Source: Pseudomonadota bacterium
GTDB taxonomy: Bacteria > Desulfobacterota > Desulfobacteria > Desulfobacterales > Desulfolunaceae
Assembly (NCBI GenBank): GCA_018818835.1
Contig: JAHIRD010000006.1
Location: 32,071-96,070, forward strand
Reading direction: 5' to 3'
DNA length: 64,000 nt
Below, in pieces: positions 47,236 to 55,652 of this stretch. The translations under genes were made by a program, and so were the position numbers. Below the pieces are notes generated by a model, which was not told the origin of the DNA, made no database searches, and saw only the letters and a list, made by a program, of their open reading frames with translations. Positions within the stretch are counted from its first letter, which is position 1; every line of letters starts with the position of its first letter.

Positions 47236-47424
47236 GTGACTGTGCCCCCTGCTTTGATGATTTCCCGGTTGCAATATCATGGTATTAAAGGATTGAACTA
47301 CATAAAAAAAATCATGCCCGATAAAGCAGGTATGGGATATGTCGTTTATTCGGGAATCCGTGAGCATGATGGGGATGCTTTCAGAGTGATCAACTACGAG
47401 AACACCCGGATCATCGTTGAATGA
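47236..47424 (+). pseudogene. Possible C-terminal fragment of an ATPase (DUF4143-like)
   Basis: About 55 residues: LQYHGIKGLNYIKKIMPDKA followed by GYVVYSG. The pattern of a helix then a YSG strand resembles the C-terminal ends of DUF4143 AAA ATPases. Too short to be sure. Confidence 0.25.
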
Positions 47425-47476
47425 TAGATGGGCCAAACACTATAACGCCGCATATGGGACTTTTTTGGACGCCATC

Positions 47477-47518
47477 AAAAAAAGGAGGCTGAGCCAGAAG
47501 GCTCAACCTCCTTTTTTA
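47477..47518. terminator. Strong bidirectional terminator
   Basis: AAAAAAAGGAGG-ct-GAGCC, loop AGAA, GGCTC-aa-CCTCCTTTTTT. It is a long GC-rich stem with T-runs on both strands, which insulates the vapBC region. Confidence 0.85.
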
Positions 47519-47581
47519 AGAGGTTTGTCAGGGGTTTATATCTTGAATTGTCAAGAAATCCAAGGGCCTGAACCGATTAGA

Positions 47582-48265
47582 TTATTTGGTAAAATAATAT
47601 ATATCCGTGACGTCCGGCCTGCCGGAAGAATCGATGTAATGAGAAAAGGTTGTCACCATCAATCTGTTGACTTCGACAATCTCAAGTGACTGATTCCTTA
47701 CAACAAACCCCGGATTCCAGCTGACGTTAAGAATGTCGTCCTGGGCATCTTCCACAGGTGTGATTTGTGTTCCCCAATCACAATCAACAGGTAAGCAGGC
47801 CCCCCACTCATGAACACGAAGATCTGAGCCGTTTAAAACAATCTCAACCCGTGTAATCCCACCTGTTTCCGGATCTTCATTCAACCAATTCCCTATAAAT
47901 GAACAGATCGTGACTGAATTGGATGTGTATTCATGTTCGCATGCCCTGTCATTTAGGACGATATACACAGATTCAGGCGGCATCTGGGTTTTGGGAAGTG
48001 CAAACCAGATGGAATTGAGATTTTCTGATGATTCAAGGGCGCAAAATCCGTAAAGGCGAACATTATCGTTATTGTATATATCCACCCATGTCCGTGCAGA
48101 ATTCTCATTCAAGCCGCATGGCGGAAGATCAGGCGAAGACGCAAACAGTTCATTGGGGAATGATGCATAATTTGAAACTTCGAGCTTATACCGGGTATAT
48201 TCCGTGCTCAGGTCTATCTCCGCGCATTGAATGCAAGGCTCCTTATCCTGGGTATGTATTTTATG
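47582..48265 (-). pseudogene. N-terminally truncated surface-type protein
   Basis: The frame is open from just after TGA 48266-48268 and has no proper start codon until a TTG in mid-domain. About 228 residues: EPCIQCAEIDLSTEYTRYKL, then PDLPPCGLNENSARTWVDIY, YGFCAL, and WGACLPVDCDWG. This cysteine-containing module occurs at the C terminus of several secreted proteins that I cannot name. Its 5' part is gone. A shorter frame from the TTG at 48112 would split the domain, so I treat it as a remnant. Confidence 0.5.
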
Positions 48266-48268
48266 TCA

Positions 48269-48656
48269 GTATTTAATGAATAATTATTCATAAAATTGTG
48301 AACTAATTTTCTTAATTTTCATGGCCATTTCCAGCGATAAATTCCGGTGAACAGCTAAATCAGGCAATGACAAATAGACCAATTATAAAACACTGCACTA
48401 ACCGATCACTCGATTGGAAGAATATTACAGTCCTTTTTTGCACAGATTTGAGAGAATTATTTTAACCAATAACCCCAGTTGTTTTTATACCAGTATGAAA
48501 CAATCATGATATGCTGAACGCTTATTCATTGGAATAAACTATACATTTGGTAAAAAAACAGATAAGACATGATTTGAACATAGTTTATGACAAAAAATTG
48601 TTGTGGGGATAGACGAGTATTTCATAACAGACTAAAAAAGAAAAAGGTAAAAAAGG
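48269..48656. other. AT-rich intergenic stretch
   Basis: About 390 bp, no repeats or frames I can support. It must contain the promoter of the 2TM gene. Confidence 0.4.
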
Positions 48657-49031
48657 ATGGCAAGCAGAGGGTCAATTATAGGTTTTGGTTATCATTTAAC
48701 GGCATATCTGGCAATCAATGCCGTATTACTATGGATAAATTTCGATACGACACCCGATTATTTATGGGCAACATGGCCCATTGCAGGTTGGGGTATAGGC
48801 ATCGCTTTCCATGGATTGAGCGTTGTTTTATCCTCGAATAAATTCAACAAGGGGTTTTTATACCATCTGGGTGCATTTGCTATGGTTAATGCATTTTTGG
48901 TTTTTGTAAATTTCAGAACGAGCCCTGACTATTTATGGTTTAAATTTCCTTTGGTTGCCTGGTCAGCAATGATCTTATTCCATGGTTGGTTCATGCTATC
49001 AAAAAATAACACGTCACATAAAACATCCTAA
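48657..49031 (+). CDS. Duplicated 2TM-type small membrane protein
   Basis: 124 residues with four hydrophobic helices in two similar halves: GFGYHLTAYLAINAVLLWIN then FLYHLGAFAMVNAFLVFVN, each followed by TTPDYLW / TSPDYLW and an HG-x-x-V/M end. Each half matches the two-helix '2TM' domain, which also occurs fused to kinases and regulators. A free-standing tandem copy could be a small channel or signalling membrane piece. Function unknown. Confidence 0.72.
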   Translation: MASRGSIIGFGYHLTAYLAINAVLLWINFDTTPDYLWATWPIAGWGIGIAFHGLSVVLSSNKFNKGFLYHLGAFAMVNAFLVFVNFRTSPDYLWFKFPLVAWSAMILFHGWFMLSKNNTSHKTS

Positions 49032-49158
49032 CCTTCCTGGGGTAAAGGCTGAATGATGCCTGATGGAATAAATCATTCTGCCTTTGCCCTTCTTCGTGCT
49101 TTTTCTCGATTCCTTCATTCGCCAAAATCTTAATCGAAAAAACCAGGGGCGAAAATAC

Positions 49159-49190
49159 CATAGGACTTATGGGACGTATGGGACTTACAG
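49159..49190. repeat. GGTCCCATA-type tandem repeat, locus 4
   Basis: CATAGGACTTATGGGACGTA followed by TGGGACTTACAG, about 3.5 units, between the 2TM gene and the next lipoprotein gene. The rest of 49032-49388 holds nothing else I can support. Confidence 0.65.
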
Positions 49191-49388
49191 CGCCATCAAT
49201 GGGGCCCTATGCTCTTCGAGTCCGTGAGCAAAGGAGGGGGGATAAAAAATAGTGAGACGTGACCCACGCAAGTGGCTGGTAAAAAAAGAAAAAACCAGGT
49301 ATAAATAATGACAATAACGGCACTTCAGATGAAGATGTTTCGCAGATTTGAAATAAAACAACACATAATATCACAAAAGGATTGGGCG

Positions 49389-49901
49389 ATGAGAATGGTT
49401 TATCGGTTGATACTGTTATGTTTGATTGGTTTTATTGTCGCTGTGGGCTGCAGTGACAAACCCCAACGGCAACTGTACGAAAAAGAGGGCGCCTTTTCTT
49501 ATGACCCGCCAGCAGGATGGAACGTGGTTGAATTCCCAGGATTAAAATACCGTATTGCCCATGGCCCTAAGGAAAACAATTTTGCACCGAATATCAATGT
49601 CGTTGATGAGATATTTCAAGGGTCACTGGATGACTATGTTGATGCAAATCTTAAAAACATGGAAGAATTAATGGTTGATTTTGAAATTATCAAACGTAAG
49701 AATTTCAAGACGATGGATAATGTTGATGCAGTTTTTTTTGTGTCTGAAAACAAGCAGCAGGATGTTATGATTCGGCAGCACTTTTTTATTATCGAATCAG
49801 GGAAAAGGAAGTATGTTGTTACGCTTAGCACACGTGCCGACGGGGGTGATGTTTTGGATGATGTTTTTGAGAAGAGCATGAGTACGTTCCGATTTCATTA
49901 G
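49389..49901 (+). CDS. PsbP/DcrB-like lipoprotein
   Basis: About 170 residues. Signal peptide with lipobox VAVGC. The body is an alpha/beta/alpha domain with FSYDPPAGWNVVEFPGLKYR near the start and a final strand pair ending STFRFH. This matches DcrB/PsbP-like lipoproteins of uncertain role. AAAGGA precedes the ATG at 49389. An inverted-repeat element starts on the last base of its stop codon. Confidence 0.68.
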   Translation: MRMVYRLILLCLIGFIVAVGCSDKPQRQLYEKEGAFSYDPPAGWNVVEFPGLKYRIAHGPKENNFAPNINVVDEIFQGSLDDYVDANLKNMEELMVDFEIIKRKNFKTMDNVDAVFFVSENKQQDVMIRQHFFIIESGKRKYVVTLSTRADGGDVLDDVFEKSMSTFRFH

Positions 49902-50074
49902 AAACTATCTCAAAAAAGTCTTTTGTCCCAAACTCTGCGTTGGTCCGAGTTGAAAATCCTCGACATACTAAAAGGTATGCCTCCGGTTTGAAACTCGGAC
50001 GCGCCTTCCGCCGTCGCCTTTGGCTATGGCGGACACGTGATTTTGAACCAAAATCTTTTTTTTGAGATAGCTTC
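49901..50074. repeat. 174-bp inverted-repeat (MITE-like) element
   Basis: Ends GAAACTATCTCAAAAAAGTC and the matching TTTTTTTTGAGATAGCTTC, with a further internal inverted pair (CCGAGTTGAAAATC... and ...GGTTTGAAACTCGG). No coding capacity. It abuts the upstream stop codon exactly. No transposase in the window. Confidence 0.8.
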
Positions 50075-50106
50075 TATCCATTTTTACCATAAACCCAAGA
50101 TCAGGG

Positions 50107-50352
50107 ATGGATATGAAAATAATTTTATCCGGTGTTGATCAACTAAGTTGGGTGATTGTTTTGTTGTTATGTGTGACCATCGGTCTTGCGCCATTTTCAC
50201 CACCCCATATCATTGAAAAATTGACCATGCTGATCACAGGGACTTTAACACAACCACTGGACATATTTGACCTGTGCTTCCATGGGTTTCCATGGATTAT
50301 TCTCATATTAAAACTGTTTGTGACGTATAATCGGGAAAAAAAACAAATCTAA
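50107..50352 (+). CDS. Small conserved membrane protein (often labelled 'RND transporter')
   Basis: 81 residues with two hydrophobic helices and the conserved middle HIIEKLTMLITGTL then PLDIFDLCFHGFPW. This short family is conserved in many proteobacteria. Database names call it an RND transporter, but it is far too small to be one. Function unknown. Confidence 0.72.
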   Translation: MDMKIILSGVDQLSWVIVLLLCVTIGLAPFSPPHIIEKLTMLITGTLTQPLDIFDLCFHGFPWIILILKLFVTYNREKKQI

Positions 50353-50435
50353 AATAATGTTATCCAGCAGAAGATGTTGCACTTTTTACCCCGATGCCTT
50401 CGTTTAAATCAATGACTTACTTAGGTGGTCTGCCA

Positions 50436-53400
50436 TTAGCTCTGAATCATTTTGAATGAATGACCCATAGGATCTTCTTTTCTCTTCTGTGCCGAAAGAG
50501 GGCAGACTGAACCGGGACATTCCTTGTTTTTGTGCTGCTGGCGGCAGACCAGGGTGTGATCTGCTTTGAGGGCAAAGGGCAGTATACCTCCGGATAATTC
50601 AGCGATTTTAGTCAGGGCGATCCATCCGTCCCTTTGGCAGCACCTGGCTGCATTCAGGTCCGCAATCTCCTTGAGGACTTTTTGGACCAGGGTTTGGACG
50701 GTTTGCCGCTCCGACGCCTTGACCGGGTTGGCTTCCAGAAGGATGCTGAAGGCGATGCCCACGCCCACGGCCGCACCGCAGATCCCCATAAATCCGCAGT
50801 ATCCACCCGCAACAGTACTTCCCCGGGTAATGCCGGATTCAATGTTGTCATGGGTGACGGTGCCGCCCTGGTTTTTGTGACAGGCCAGGATGATGCCGGG
50901 GATCATGGCATGGTATTCAGGGCCGTGGACCGGAACGGACGGATGATTTCGTATCTTCTCGAACAGGCGCACCATATCCGTTTCCCGAGTGCTGACGCAG
51001 ATGTGACGGATCAGGGAAAGGGCATCCTGGGCATGGCAGGCGTCACAGACAAAATGGCCTTTTTCACAGATACTTTGGCTTGAAAATTCCAGGCCACAGT
51101 ACTGGCAGGACATGTCTGTTTGTTTTGCATGGTAACTTAGGGACGCTCCGCAGACCATACAGCCTGAATTGTGTTTGAGGGGTAGAATTGTTGCTGATGC
51201 CGGGACCGGCTTTGTATCCGGGGGCTGATAACAGGCGCAGGTGTTTTGGGCCTCGATGTTCACTACCAGCCCGTGCTTGTCCATCACGAACACCTGGTCT
51301 CCCAGGATTTCAGCATCCTGGGCGCTGGTCGAAACACGTTTGCCACGGGGCAGGAGAATCCCCGAAGGGGCGGTTATTCGTGACAAGGGCCCCCGGTACA
51401 TGACGTTGACCATCTCTGAAGCTCTGGGTTTCACGGCCTGGTATGTCAGGGAATAAAAATCATGGCCCCCTACATTCCTGTAAGGAAAGCGTTTGATCAG
51501 GCTGATGGCGGAGAACCCGGCGTTTTCGAGGATTGCCATGAGTCGGGATTCGGTCAACGCCCCTGCAATGCATTCCCCTTTGAGGGTTTCATTGTTTCGT
51601 ATGATAGGGGCAGGCTCGGTCTCGCAGACCACATCGGAGATGACAAGCTTGCCGCCAGGACGCAGGATCCGGAATATCTCCTGGTATGCCTTGCGTTTGT
51701 TAACGGACAGATTCATTACGCAGTTGGACAGGACAATGTCAGTGGATATATCGGGCAGGGGTAACGATTCCAGATAGCCCTTTTCAAAAGCGAGGGTCTG
51801 ATAACCCAGGTTTTTTTCAACGTCAATACGACCTTTTTCAGCCAGGGACAGCATGGGCTCGAGCATGTCCACACCTGTGACACGGCCTTTTTTTCCACTC
51901 AGTCGGGCTGCGATAAAACATTCAACCCCGCTGCCGCAACCCAAGTCCACCACATGATCACCGTCCTTGATATGGGCATCCAGAACCGGACTGCCGCAGC
52001 CGTATCCTCTGAAGCGGTACATATCGGGGATATGGGAAAGCAGTTCCGGATCATAGCAGACCGGATTGAGAATGTCTGTTTTTGAGTCCCCAACGGCTGC
52101 GGAATAAAAGTTCTTGACCGTGGTCAGGCTGTCATTCTGGGAGGTGGCAAGCAGACAGTTTGAATGGACAAAGGCAATGTCTCCGTGGGCGCCGCAGCTG
52201 GTCAGGATATCTCCCATTTGGACGAGTACGCTGGGCCGTGAGCCCGAGTGTGTATTTTTTGCTTCCTGTGCGATCATCCAGAGCAACAGTTTTTCATGGA
52301 GATCAAGATAGGGATCATGGCCCATGAATGTTTTGTTGTTCATATAACTCTGGTCCATGTCTCCGCCTCCCAGCATGAAACGGAATATGGACTCCTGGCT
52401 GGTGATACTGCATTCCCGGATGGTTTTGAGAACGGGGCTGTCACGCCAGGTTCTGATTAGACTCCGGGTGATGTCGCTTCCCAGTTCGGGCAGGCCAACC
52501 AAGGCTGCCGAAGGGTACAGGCGGCCATCCGGCCCCACAGCCAGGGACTCCCAGCCGGCCGTACACCCGTCATGGATGGTGCCCGGAGGTGAAAATACTT
52601 GCGTTTTTAAGGCTTCCAGGTTGTCAATGGTGATGTTGCGTGCCTCGGCTCTGCCTGAGGCCTGGACCATGTATTCATAGATTAAGCCCATGTCAGGCGC
52701 ACCATCGCCCAGGCCACGGCCACGGATAAAATACCACATGAAATGGACGTTTGCCGCCCCAATGTCAGCGGCAAAGTCTATGAATCCGGCCATGTCCTTA
52801 ACGTTGTCTTTGTTGACACACATGGACAAGGTCACGGGGTAGCCCCGCTCACGGATTTTTTCAAGATTGGCAGACAGTTTCCGAAAGGTGCCCTTGGAGC
52901 GGATCCTGTCATGGTTTTCTTCCAGGCCGTCCACGCTGATCTGAATATGAAAATAGTCAGGATCAAGAGAATGGAACTCGAGAAAGGGTAGAAGGGTCAT
53001 GCCGTTGGTCAGGACCACCACATGAGTCCCTTTCCATCCAAGAAGGGTCGTGATGATGGCGTCGATGTCCGGATGGACAAAGGGCTCTCCTCCGGTCAGT
53101 GCAAAGAGTCTGCATCCTGCTTCATAGGCTTCTTCCGCAATTTCGATAATACGTTTTCCCGACAGTTCCTGAGCATCAGAGGGAGATGATGAAAACAGGC
53201 AATGGGTGCAGGACAGGTTGCAGCGATTGGTCACATGGAACCAGAGTTCACTCAAGGAATCGGGTTCTAAAATTTTGGATCGTCCTTTGTAATGTGCGGA
53301 CCTGCTTTGGGGCAGGCTTGATAAAAACATAGGAACGTCCGGATTCAGTGCTTCATCCCCCAGGGCTTTGCCGGATCTCAACATAGCGTCACCCAAGGGA

Positions 53401-53510
53401 TTGGGAACAAACCAGTTGGCTTCCAGTGTACTGATATAAATGGCTGTTCCCTCATGGTCGAACCGTTGCCATGAGGATATATAGTCTTTGATCTTCGTTG
53501 TATTCATCAT
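50436..53510 (-). CDS. Radical SAM, ArsM-like methyltransferase and DUF5714 fusion
   Basis: About 1024 residues in three parts. (1) About 85-385 form a radical SAM domain with the cluster motif CNLSCTHC (about Cys97, 101, 104), TGGEPF and a shortened SPASM-like tail (GCTAGWESLAVGPDG). (2) About 460-690 form a class I methyltransferase: FYSAAVG leader, VVDLGCGSG nucleotide loop, ILRPGGKLVISD. It is ArsM-like with several cysteines, including NPVCYDP and a YGCGSPV pair. (3) About 784-1005 form a DUF5714-type Cys-rich domain: CMVCGASL, CQYCGLEF, GHFVCDACH, HGPEYHAMIP, GGYCGF, ARCCQRD. In other genomes these parts often sit in separate genes. Joining them suggests one substrate channelled through radical and polar SAM chemistry. 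The start follows GGAAACC. Confidence 0.8.
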   Translation of the reverse strand: MMNTTKIKDYISSWQRFDHEGTAIYISTLEANWFVPNPLGDAMLRSGKALGDEALNPDVPMFLSSLPQSRSAHYKGRSKILEPDSLSELWFHVTNRCNLSCTHCLFSSSPSDAQELSGKRIIEIAEEAYEAGCRLFALTGGEPFVHPDIDAIITTLLGWKGTHVVVLTNGMTLLPFLEFHSLDPDYFHIQISVDGLEENHDRIRSKGTFRKLSANLEKIRERGYPVTLSMCVNKDNVKDMAGFIDFAADIGAANVHFMWYFIRGRGLGDGAPDMGLIYEYMVQASGRAEARNITIDNLEALKTQVFSPPGTIHDGCTAGWESLAVGPDGRLYPSAALVGLPELGSDITRSLIRTWRDSPVLKTIRECSITSQESIFRFMLGGGDMDQSYMNNKTFMGHDPYLDLHEKLLLWMIAQEAKNTHSGSRPSVLVQMGDILTSCGAHGDIAFVHSNCLLATSQNDSLTTVKNFYSAAVGDSKTDILNPVCYDPELLSHIPDMYRFRGYGCGSPVLDAHIKDGDHVVDLGCGSGVECFIAARLSGKKGRVTGVDMLEPMLSLAEKGRIDVEKNLGYQTLAFEKGYLESLPLPDISTDIVLSNCVMNLSVNKRKAYQEIFRILRPGGKLVISDVVCETEPAPIIRNNETLKGECIAGALTESRLMAILENAGFSAISLIKRFPYRNVGGHDFYSLTYQAVKPRASEMVNVMYRGPLSRITAPSGILLPRGKRVSTSAQDAEILGDQVFVMDKHGLVVNIEAQNTCACYQPPDTKPVPASATILPLKHNSGCMVCGASLSYHAKQTDMSCQYCGLEFSSQSICEKGHFVCDACHAQDALSLIRHICVSTRETDMVRLFEKIRNHPSVPVHGPEYHAMIPGIILACHKNQGGTVTHDNIESGITRGSTVAGGYCGFMGICGAAVGVGIAFSILLEANPVKASERQTVQTLVQKVLKEIADLNAARCCQRDGWIALTKIAELSGGILPFALKADHTLVCRQQHKNKECPGSVCPLSAQKRKEDPMGHSFKMIQS

Positions 53511-53552
53511 CGTATTGGTTTCCTGTAAAAAACTTAAAAAGGGCACTAAGAA

Positions 53553-53912
53553 GTGTCTAACAGGTCAGTATTAGACGAATCTTACCGCCTTCTAACACAT
53601 AACGAAAGTCAAAAACAATTTTTTCATGGGGGCCGGCTTCTCATTACAGATATTACTGTCAATCACGGTGCCAATTCTGAAACCCTTGGGGATGAACGGA
53701 GTACCTTTACTCTTGAAGGGCCGGATTTTGCAACCAAGGTTCAATTCAATGTTGTTTATCCAACGGCTGTCCACAATTCATACATCAATGGGATTCCCTT
53801 TGAAGCCGGGGAGGATGTCTATGTTCTTATGTTTTTGTTTCCGTATAGCAGTTCCCCGATTCGTTATTATAATGTAACGCTGACCGGAAAACTTGTGACT
53901 ACCGTATTGTAA
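53553..53912 (+). CDS. Hypothetical protein, possible fragment of an exported protein
   Basis: 119 residues, mostly beta-strands (RLLITDITVNHGANSET, FNVVYPTAVHNSYINGIPF, YYNVTLTGKLV). No signal peptide and no clear ribosome site. It may be the end of a surface protein whose front is lost. Divergent from the fusion gene. Confidence 0.4.
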   Translation: MSNRSVLDESYRLLTHNESQKQFFHGGRLLITDITVNHGANSETLGDERSTFTLEGPDFATKVQFNVVYPTAVHNSYINGIPFEAGEDVYVLMFLFPYSSSPIRYYNVTLTGKLVTTVL

Positions 53913-54046
53913 CAAAGGGAAGTCTTTGCTGGACAGGTGCATTCTGTTATGATGAAGTATTAAGCTGTCTGATCGACAGAACAGAGCCGGAAGGCCCTAT
54001 CCAATACATAGACTTCTATATAAATAATAAACAAAGGAGATAAACC

Positions 54047-54709
54047 ATGAATGTATCCGATGCCCTTAAAAAAAGGGTTTCCGTTCGCGCATTCCTTGAT
54101 AAACCGGTACCTGATGACATTCTCAGGAAATTATTTGACAATGCCCAGCACTCGCCTTCAAACTGCAATGTTCAGCCCTGGCAGGTCTATGTGGTATCCG
54201 GAGAAAAAAAAGACGTGCTAAAAGAGGCTCTTGTCGCGGCTGTGATGACTGGCAAGGAGCCAAACCCTGACTTTGCCTGGAAGATTAAATATGAGGGCAT
54301 TCACCGGGACCGGCAGTTCGGGTCGGCCAATGCCCTTTACAGCTCCATGGGCATTGAGCGCCATGACAAACAAGGCCGGATGATGTCCATGCTCCGTAAC
54401 TGGACGTTTTTTGACGCGCCTCATGCTGCGTTCTTTACCATGGAAACGTACCTGAACATCATGGGGGCGGTGGACCTTGGGATATATGCACAGTCCCTTT
54501 CCCTTCTCATGGCTGAACAAGGTATTTCAAGCTGCATGCAGGGCGCCCTGGGGCAATTCCCTGATCCTGTGCGTAAGGTGTTGAATATTCCGCCCGAGAG
54601 GGGCATTCTCTTTGGCATGTCATTTGGCTATGCGGATGAAAACGCCCCTGTGAACACAACGAGGACAGAGCGAGAGCCCCTGGATCAGTCCGTGGTTTTT
54701 TTTTCCTGA
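54047..54709 (+). CDS. Nitroreductase-family flavoprotein
   Basis: 220 residues. FMN contacts are suggested by RVSVRAFLD near the start and by SPSNCNVQPWQVYVVSG. A LMAEQGISSCMQG block and the late IPPERGILFGMSFGYAD complete the pattern. It reduces nitroaromatics, quinones or related compounds with NAD(P)H. AAAGGAGAT precedes the ATG. It converges with the next small gene. Confidence 0.85.
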   Translation: MNVSDALKKRVSVRAFLDKPVPDDILRKLFDNAQHSPSNCNVQPWQVYVVSGEKKDVLKEALVAAVMTGKEPNPDFAWKIKYEGIHRDRQFGSANALYSSMGIERHDKQGRMMSMLRNWTFFDAPHAAFFTMETYLNIMGAVDLGIYAQSLSLLMAEQGISSCMQGALGQFPDPVRKVLNIPPERGILFGMSFGYADENAPVNTTRTEREPLDQSVVFFS

Positions 54710-54712
54710 ACT

Positions 54713-55024
54713 CTAAATTTTATCCAATGGGAACCGTTTTCGGATATAATCCGAAACCACATCCCGGGCATAGTCGAGAATTTGTTCCGGTGAATCATCG
54801 GGTTCGCAAAAATCAGGTGTTTCGATAATGTCATTCACCATCTCCGCCCACCAGGGCTGGCCGAGCAGGTATGTGACTCCGGCAGGATTCAGGCCCGCAT
54901 TGACCATATCATCTTTACCTGGTCTGTCAAACGTAATACGGATCGAACGTTCGGCCTCTTCTGAAGAGCGTTCCACCCGTTTTCTCAGATAATCGATTAT
55001 CGCCCGGAGTTCTTCAGGTGTCAT
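54713..55024 (-). CDS. Conserved hypothetical protein
   Basis: About 103 residues, charged and helical, with a central GVTYLLGQPWWAEMVNDIIET stretch and a SPEQILDYARDVVSDYIRK end. No family recognised. The start at 55024 has GGAGATAAACC before it; an in-frame ATG 18 bp upstream lacks a site. Confidence 0.6.
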   Translation of the reverse strand: MTPEELRAIIDYLRKRVERSSEEAERSIRITFDRPGKDDMVNAGLNPAGVTYLLGQPWWAEMVNDIIETPDFCEPDDSPEQILDYARDVVSDYIRKRFPLDKI

Positions 55025-55652
55025 TGGTTTATCTCCAGTCACGGTTTATGTATTCAGGACACAAGTCCCATCCATTGCACGTTTTTATAGATATGAAAAC
55101 CACACGGTAAGTTTTCTGTCAATCACAATTAAGCCCTCATACCGACACTGACATAAACACGTGTCACCTCAATGCTGTCCCTATATGCTAAGAATAAAAT
55201 AATTTAAGAAAATGTTTTGTCTTGTCGATGAACATTGTAATATAAAAAAAGCTGCTACAAGTCACTTATTATAATTTAAAATCCGAAAATATTTAGACAA
55301 TAAACAATGTTATTAAAATGTTAGCGTAAAAAACGTGATCTATTTACAACAAGGTAACTTATTTTTTTTATGCGGACAGTCTGATAATTATAGAATTCTT
55401 ACGGTGCTCGTGTCTTGATGTTGCGGTGGTTGATGAATTGATTGTCTTGTAACGAACAGATTCTTGCCGTTTAACTTTAAACCCCGAAACATTACCATAG
55501 GAATACAGCCTGGGACGATTAAGGTTGATGGCGTCGTAAAAAGTCCCATCTGCTGACTTTTTACGAGTTCATCAAGGTTCTTGGAAATATATCTTTTTGC
55601 CAACGGCATACTCCATAAAAATAATCATTTAATATGACAGGAGATAATTCAA
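55025..55652. other. Leader region of the hydrogenase operon
   Basis: About 630 bp, AT-rich in 55180-55380. It holds repeat copy D and must carry the hydrogenase promoter. I looked for a sigma54 pattern (GG-N10-GC) and for TTGACA/TATAAT pairs and found none I would stand by. Confidence 0.4.
55526..55575. repeat. Dispersed inverted-repeat element, minimal copy D
   Basis: Nearly all palindrome: TTGATGGCGTCGTAAAAAGT and its mirror ACTTTTTACGAGTTCATCAA, separated by about 10 bp. It is the shortest and cleanest copy, 78 bp before the hydrogenase start. Confidence 0.85.

Noticed and set aside
55388..55609. Open frame on the minus strand before the hydrogenase
   Set aside because: Part of its translation is the dispersed repeat, and no ribosome site or family pattern is present.
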